Source of the DNA: Haematococcus lacustris
Lineage: Eukaryota > Chlorophyta > Chlorophyceae > Chlamydomonadales > Haematococcaceae
DNA: 64,000 bases
NCBI GenBank assembly: GCA_030144725.1
Contig: JASKMD010000013.1
Span: 5,271,605 to 5,335,604 of the forward strand
Direction: 5' to 3'
This document shows, in pieces, positions 58,601 through 64,000 of this stretch. Position 1 is the first letter of the stretch, and every line of letters starts with the position of its first letter. The notes below the pieces were generated by a model. The model searched no databases and was not told where the DNA came from. It saw nothing but the letters and a program-made list of their open reading frames with translations. Position numbers and translations under genes: made by a program.

Positions 58601-60790
58601 ATCAGACAAGTTGGCACTAGGCTGGTTCTGAGCCAGCTGTCATGGCAACTGTTGGCCAAGAGATGCCACACACACCTCTAGCCTGATGCTTACGTCCAGC
58701 TGGACCTTGAGGCTGTGTAGACAGTGTCACATCACGGAGGGCCTCACATTGACACAGCAAGCAGGTCAGGGTTAGGGGTTAGGGGGTAGGGTCAGTGCCT
58801 AAGGAGTTGACCCTAACCCTGACCCCCCAGGGAGTTGGAGAAGCCCATGAGGAAGTGAATTGATTACAATACCGTCTGCTACACATGCTGCCGTGCTGCT
58901 ATGAGGGGGATTTCATGTGCGGGACATGGGGCACCACCGCTAGAAATACTATGGGTCCGTCTGCGCACTACAGCGGCTGAAACCGTGGGGTAATTTGTCG
59001 GGGCAACAGCCCAAAAGTACAAAGTCATTACGTACACATGTTGTGGTACCATATCAAAAGCGTAGCATGACAGCAGTCAGAAGACACTTAGGTGCTTGCA
59101 TCCTTGTGTAGAGGTAGTTTGTCTGGCTGTAGCTGTGATGGGGCATCAACGTCGACCCTGAAGCAAGACCCCAACATGTGCTAGCTTGTGATCGTCATCT
59201 GGCGTGGTGTTGAGCTGCAGCTAGCCGGTTTGAGAAACGAAGTGCTGCGGCCAGCAGGGCACATTTCATGCCTGGACCTGCAGTGGCCAGGAAGGGAGGG
59301 AGGGAGTTAGTGAGTGGTGTGTGCTTACCCTGATGTGAGTGGCCCAGGCAGCAGTGCAAGCTGAGGAGCATAGTTGGCAAAGAACACTGCATTGTAGACA
59401 GGGCCCCGGGCGGTAAACTCGCATGTGACAGTAGGGCTGGTAGCACCTAGCTGATGTCATGCGATCATGGTGACAACATCAGAGGCAACTCCCGCATGCT
59501 GATGTTGCCTCAAATGCCAGGTGGTGTGTGTGTGGGTGTGACTTGCTGATGCTCATGGCAGTGGTCATAAGACATTGGTTCTTCACTGCCTGGTTGCAGG
59601 CAAGTACTCCCAAGACTCCCTACCCTCTGGGCCCCGAGGCTTGCTTTTCAGGAGCTTGCTGCCTGAGATACAGCCCCTGCTATCAACAATGGAGGCGATA
59701 GGCAACGAGCGAAATAAGACCATGTCACAGGTCCGGATACTGCTGGGGACTACACTGCTGTTGCTGCTGCTGCTCGTGCTCATGCTGTCACTGCCGGGCA
59801 TTGTCTCTTATCCGCCTGTCCGAGGTCTCAGATGAATATCTTCACTTCTCTTGTAGACCCTGAAACACAGATGTGCATGCTGCAGGGCACCAAAGGGTCA
59901 CCCAGCTCACAACGCCCTCTTCCCTCCCCACATGTAATTTTCCAAGGGAGCAGTCTTCCTTCCACGCTTGTATTCCTGGCCCAAGCAGGAGCCAATGTCT
60001 TGCACATCACTGCCAAGTGTTGTTGTGACAAACGCCAGCCCTTCCTTAGCTATGCAGTGCCAGCAGGTCTACCCTATGTGCCAGGCATGGCCTGGTAGAT
60101 ACGTCATAGGTGCACCCATGCCAGGCTGTCTCGCTGCTGGTCGCAGGTGGCCATTAATTGGTGCTGTGCAAAAGGTACCATCCCCATCCCTGGGGCACGC
60201 ACACTAAGCCAAGCACAAGTGAGAGCTGCCAGGGCATGCAGTCACACCTCACCCTACCCACTCTACCCAACATTTCACCAATCCCACCCACACTCTTGCT
60301 ACAGCCAGCTTGAATTCATTCTGTCTGTGTCCACGCTGCCCCATACCATGTCTGGAGCCAAGTCATGGCCTGAGGGTGGTCTCAGCTTGATGCATGATGC
60401 TGCCGCCATTGGGGCCGCCAGCACCACCCCTACAGCCTGACAGGCACCTCTCACTGTTCACGCCACTCTGGCCCACTCCCTCCGGCAACATGCACCCACA
60501 CCGCTCACTCACAACCCACTCCAGCCCAGTCACTGTACAAGCCCACTCCTCTTACTGTTCAAGTCACAATAGCCTGACCCCTCACTGTTCACGCCCACTA
60601 CGGCCTCACCACACCACTGCATCGGCCAGGATGTGGCCAGCAGCCTGCTGTAGTGTGCGGCTCATGTTGTGCTCAGGAGGCCCTAGGGGCGCTGGACTGG
60701 CTGCTGAGTGATGGCGAGGTGGCCGAGCTGGATGCAGCGGCAGCTCGCACTCCAAAGGCGATGGTGCAGAACATCTTCCAAACTTCATGA
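52638..60790 (+). CDS. PLR1: Pyridoxal reductase, plastid aldo/keto reductase (PLR1-like)
   Basis: Nine exons: 52638-52804, 53041-53165, 54608-54703, 56547-56638, 57844-58023, 58433-58547, 59600-59730, 60147-60218 and 60677-60790 (TGA); 363 residues, as in the plant enzyme. It reduces pyridoxal to pyridoxine with NADPH in vitamin B6 salvage. Aldo/keto reductase catalytic residues are all present: Asp90 and Tyr95 in NLFDTADSYGTG, Lys127 in VIATKLAGYPW and His162 in LHWSASNYAPW. PLR1-type blocks include WSWGNQFLWGY, GRLDGRSEKLLGRF, CKAVGVSNFGAKRLRQLHAY, IQFSLLSRTPLVLETKAVAD, LGIRLISYSPLALGLLSGKY, QVAINWCCAKGTIPIPGART and PKAMVQNIFQTS. The first ~40 residues (MQHRAQRNARSCRGPSAPAA) look like a plastid transit peptide. 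Intron 3 carries a 1.5-kb GGGC array and intron 4 a GGGGCA array. The start of exon 9 is chosen from a CTCAG acceptor and is the least certain junction. Confidence 0.93.
54857..56378. repeat. (GGGC)n array of ~1.52 kb in pyridoxal reductase intron 3
   Basis: About 380 tandem GGGC copies with only two visible imperfections, each one extra G (near 55948 and 56291). Flanked by ordinary intron sequence. Long open frames across it (poly-GRAG or poly-PPAR) are artefacts of the period. Confidence 0.97.
56660..56880. repeat. Mixed GGGTCAGG/GGGCAGG minisatellite in intron 4
   Basis: Irregular CAGGGTCAGGGGCAGGG and CAGGGCCAGGG units starting about 20 bp after the exon 4 donor. Confidence 0.9.
56881..57136. 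repeat. (GGGGCA)n array in pyridoxal reductase intron 4
   Basis: About 35 near-perfect hexamers up to about 57094, then a few units with longer G runs. Confidence 0.96.
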
Positions 60791-60795
60791 TTACA
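60791..60795 (-). terminator. TGTAA poly(A) signal of peptidyl-tRNA hydrolase gene
   Basis: TTACA on the plus strand reads TGTAA on the minus strand, about 192 bp after the hydrolase stop and directly next to the pyridoxal reductase stop codon. Confidence 0.4.
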
Positions 60796-60986
60796 AGAAG
60801 AAGAAGAAGCCGAAGAAGAAGGAAAAGAAGGAGAATACTCCTCCAGCAAGGGCATCAGGTACCAAAGGAGGAACTCCTGCCTGCGGCGTGGCCTGCTTGC
60901 ATGCCAACACCATTAGGTATGCATGGGCCCTCAATCCAGCAGCCATGTGGAGAGCCCTTGAGCCGCAGCCTGTGCAGTCTCCTTGC

Positions 60987-63523
60987 TTAGGCTTTTGGTG
61001 TCCCGGGGTTTGCTAACGTTGGAGCCGGCCCGCTGCCAACAGCCGTAGCCAAGGCGTTGGACTTAACCATGTGAGCTGCTGTGGCCTGCTTTTTGGCTGC
61101 TGGTGGTGGCTTGGGTGCCGGAGGGTGAACCACGCTGAGGGTTTTTTCAAGACCCTGCACATGGCAGGAGTAAGGCATCATGTTCACCGATTGCAGCCAC
61201 GCAGTGTCATGAATGTCCAGGCGACAACAAATGATGCCAGCGAGGTTGTGGGGCTGTAAATGGCGGTGTCTGGGCAACCTGGCTGCCGTGCCAAACCCTG
61301 CCTTGCCATGCCGACACACATGCCTACGTCCCGTCTGCCTACACATGCCTCACATGCTGGTAACATGCACCGTCTACTTAAATGCCATGCTTAAGATTCG
61401 GTGGCAGACTTCCGCAGGTGCAGGCACTGTTCCCAAACAGCTGTCCCCGAGCACCTCACTGACTAGCTGTGCGCATTCACAACCAACTCACATAGCAGGG
61501 TGCAAGGTGCAGTGAGGAAAACATTGGATGAGGACTGTATCACACATGTGACGGTGATGTCTAACACTGCAGAGCCTACGGTCTGAGACATCACAAGGCA
61601 TGAGACATCCACTCTATGGTCATCAGCGCATGCCCGTAGCCATGCAAGCCAATCGCACACCTTGTCCATGATGCTGCGTATTGCATCGCACGCCTGCTGC
61701 ACAGCCACCTCCATCTCAGCCTTCTCCTGCTTGGTGAAGTCTTGAAGCACCCAGGCCGCTACGGGCAACTGACCTGCGCAAGCAGGCATGAGCAAGGACA
61801 TCTCTTTGGGTCACGAAACATGTCAACATACCACTTGCCGTACAAAAGACCATATGCCGTACAAACCTATAACCATGCTTAGGTCACAGGAATCTGCTGA
61901 CTCAGCAGTTTTGAGCGCGACTGACAAGACACCAAGTAAGACCAACAAAGCACATGCAATGCATGCGTCGAATGTGCTGGGCCTCCACCTTGTACAGGCA
62001 TTACCTCCAATGATGCAAGGCGGCGTGCCCGTCACACCTGGTCCCTTACCGGGTGGCCTCCCTATTCCTAGCTTCAGGCGTGGGAAGTCCTGCGTGTTTC
62101 CCATGCGCTCGCTGATTGAGCGCAGTCCGTTGTGACCTCCATGGCCACCCTTGGCACGCAGCCGCAGTACGGCATTGTCCAGGTCCAGATCGTCACTGAT
62201 GACCAGGATGCGTGAGGTTGGGATCTGTGGCAACCAGGTATGCCAGGCAGTCAGCATGCACTCAGTGTTGGAACAGCTATGTTTATCACAACTGTGTGCC
62301 AGGGCAGCAGGATCCTTGCGGCTGCAGCAATGACGAGTGATGTTGCACAACCATGGTGGCAACGATGGTGGAAGATCGCATGATGATACTGAGCGCTACA
62401 GGGTCAGGGTCAGGGTCAGGGGTAGGGTCAGGAGGCTATGAGGGGAAGGAGTACCAGTGCCTTCACCCACCTTGTAGAAGTGCGCCAGAGCGGACACAGC
62501 TTCACCCGAATTGTTCATGACTGCATGGAGCACTCATCACTTGCTGACACATGACACATCCTGCGCTCCGCTTGCGGTAGAGAGCGCTCAGTAGTGGTAG
62601 AGAGTGGTCGGTGGTGGTAGATAGTGGTTACTACTCACATGTCACAGGCTTCACCAGGATCACGTTCTTGCCTGCATCGCCAATGCAGTCAATGACATGG
62701 CTAGCAAGGAGGCCAATGCATGCCAACTACACAACTGCAAGTCATTACATTGGTCTTATGGTAGCAGTGCAAGAAGCAAACGAAAGCTCCACGCTGTAGA
62801 GCTCAAAGCTGGGCACATGCTGCATGGCCATCAACATTGCGCATACAACACGGATGAACTCTGACGCATTAAGACCATAATTGTCTGCTTTGCAGTGGTG
62901 CTGCTCAGAGATTGCCATGTGGGGATGGCCGTCACGCATTGAATGCAGCATGCACTGATGTGTGTGGCACAACCCTCTAGCTTGCTGCTAAGGAGTATTA
63001 CTGGAGAGAGCTGTGCTTACCTTGCAGAACGCCTCGACCCACTGCTGCCCCCTTCTCGAGCTTCTTGACATCAATGCCCTCTTGAGAGGACAGTGCATCA
63101 ACAACCCAGAAGCCAACATTGTGCCTGCATACAAAACAAGGTAAGCACCAGGTGTAACACATGCGGCCACAGCTTCCCACATGGCACATGCTCATGCTGG
63201 CATCCTGAGCTGTCTTTAATTGCACAACACCTGGTCATTGCATATGTCGCACCCGGGTTGCCCAGGCCTACAATCATCCATGTCCCATCTCCCGGAGCTT
63301 GAAGTGGCGCAGACTTTCCTGGAGAAGCATGTGCGATGGTGGGGGCCTTGGCTGGCACGTCTGGCACCACGACTCCATGAGTAAGCTTGCGCCTCTTCAT
63401 CAGAGGCGAGGGATGCCCCCGCCCAGGGTGACGCTGCTCGCTGCTCATTGCCAGAACAGCTGGCGCCCGCCTCGGCAGGTGGCTTCCTAAGCGGTGCGTG
63501 GCCGCCCGAGTGTGCAGCAGCAT
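60987..63523 (-). CDS. PTH: Peptidyl-tRNA hydrolase, organelle-targeted
   Basis: Seven exons: 63523-63231, 63124-63021, 62671-62639, 62520-62471, 62224-62050, 61773-61661 and 61154-60987 (TAA); 311 residues. The bacterial-type Pth frees stalled peptidyl-tRNA by cleaving the ester bond. Active-site blocks all survive splicing: [15 protein letters not shown] (Asn89) then [11 protein letters not shown] (catalytic His99), ILVKPVTFMNNSG (Asn146), [11 protein letters not shown] (Asp region 171-174), [14 protein letters not shown] (His188, His191) and [10 protein letters not shown] 10-codon micro-exon (62671-62639) is needed to join [10 protein letters not shown]. The first ~80 residues ([20 protein letters not shown]) look like a targeting peptide plus linker. 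The C-terminal ~55 residues ([14 protein letters not shown]) form a Pro/Ala/Lys tail absent from bacterial Pth. The start at 63523 is the first Met that leaves room for the divergent neighbour; longer N-termini are open but would overlap it. Confidence 0.93.
61255..61259 (+). terminator. TGTAA poly(A) signal of pyridoxal reductase gene
   Basis: First plus-strand TGTAA after the reductase stop (465 bp away); it lies within the last intron of the convergent hydrolase gene. Confidence 0.4.
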
Positions 63524-63619
63524 TGTTTGCGAGTTTGGCGCGCTCACCCCAATGGGCTGACGGCAATGCTTTGGACGAGTGGCGCAAATGACGGCTAATT
63601 TGAAACGCGACGGCCAGAC
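63524..63619. promoter_or_regulatory. Very short divergent promoter region
   Basis: Only 96 bp separate the predicted start codons of peptidyl-tRNA hydrolase (-) and the next gene (+). Confidence 0.4.
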
Positions 63620-64000
63620 ATGGCTGTTGCTGCAATGCTGCAGTGGAACAAACAGGCTGTCCTTGGGTGCAGATGCCACCTTCTCAAACATACGCCGCAC
63701 GTTGGCAGGCCTGAACACCCAGCTAGGCAGTCCCGAGAAGTTCGACGCAGTGCGCAGCCGCGCCCGCACACAGGGCTACAGCGTCAAGAACATGGCGACA
63801 CGTCGGATAGCGATGATGACGACGACCCTGTTGTTCAGCTCAGTGAGGAGGAGCTGGACAAAATGCTCTTTGGGGACAAAGACTTCACGCTGCCATCGGT
63901 GGGTTGCCTGTTATGCACCTTGGGTCGCTGTTGTGTAGCATGTGCTGTCCCATCATGAGCCACGCCTACCCTCATGCTTACAGGAAGCTGATGGTAATGC
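63620..64000 (+). CDS. 5' part of an unrecognised protein with an acidic segment (partial)
   Basis: Exon 63620-63898 (93 codons) ends CCATCG|GTGGGT; the next exon begins at 63984 after CTTACAG (GAAGCTGATGG, reading EADGN) and runs off the window. Codons flow through HGDTSDSDDDDDPVVQLSEE and ELDKMLFGDKDFTLPS, an acidic, phosphorylation-prone stretch that looks truly coding. The first ~55 residues (MAVAAMLQWNKQAVLGCRCH) are less convincing, and another frame is open from 63579, so the start may be elsewhere or an upstream intron may exist. No family recognised. Confidence 0.55.

Overview
This is nuclear DNA of a green alga, most likely a volvocalean chlorophyte; Haematococcus is my best guess from the style of the sequence, not a proven assignment. 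The grounds are GC-rich genes with many short GT-AG introns, plant-type plastid and mitochondrial proteins, TGTAA poly(A) signals, low-complexity insertions inside proteins, and introns packed with G/C-rich micro- and minisatellites. No bacterial operons, rRNA, tRNA or CRISPR arrays were seen.

Layout: 1-522 is the 3' end of an unrecognised gene (+). 994-3814 is a degenerate hAT-like element. 5183-12248 (-) encodes a 1211-residue PPR protein. 12896-15174 (+) is a broken Fanzor-like gene split by a 1.07 kb hAT-like element. 16444-25347 (+) is a 13-exon DRP1-type dynamin. 25698-26541 is a short terminal-inverted-repeat element. 27214-30199 (-) is a plastid ATP/ADP translocase. 30705-34907 holds two more Fanzor pieces, one split by a 3.16 kb hAT-like element with 558-bp internal inverted arms. 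35401-36062 (+) is a small coiled-coil membrane protein. 38945-41137 (-) is the most complete Fanzor copy. 42296-43160 holds a SAP-like/transposase-like remnant and a fourth Fanzor scrap. Then come APS kinase (43791-44712, +), the complex I 51-kDa subunit (46349-49510, -), a small mTERF-like protein (49979-51303, +), pyridoxal reductase (52638-60790, +), peptidyl-tRNA hydrolase (60987-63523, -) and the start of an acidic protein (63620-end, +).

The housekeeping genes are mostly organelle-related: plastid energy exchange, plastid or mitochondrial RNA handling (PPR, mTERF), sulfate activation, vitamin B6 salvage, complex I and release of stalled peptidyl-tRNAs. They are neighbours, not an operon; several pairs are divergent or convergent with short intergenic gaps.

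The most interesting content is the Fanzor family, the eukaryotic relatives of TnpB RNA-guided nucleases. Three copies share not only protein-coding sequence but also a conserved non-coding tail of roughly 230-270 bp after the stop, ending at the same sequence, which is where the guide (omega) RNA of such systems would lie. Two copies were hit by hAT-like elements with perfect 8-bp target duplications, and the other copies serve as empty sites. All copies here are broken, so the window shows a decayed family whose intact parent should lie elsewhere in the genome. A second striking object is a ~1.5 kb nearly pure GGGC array inside a pyridoxal reductase intron.
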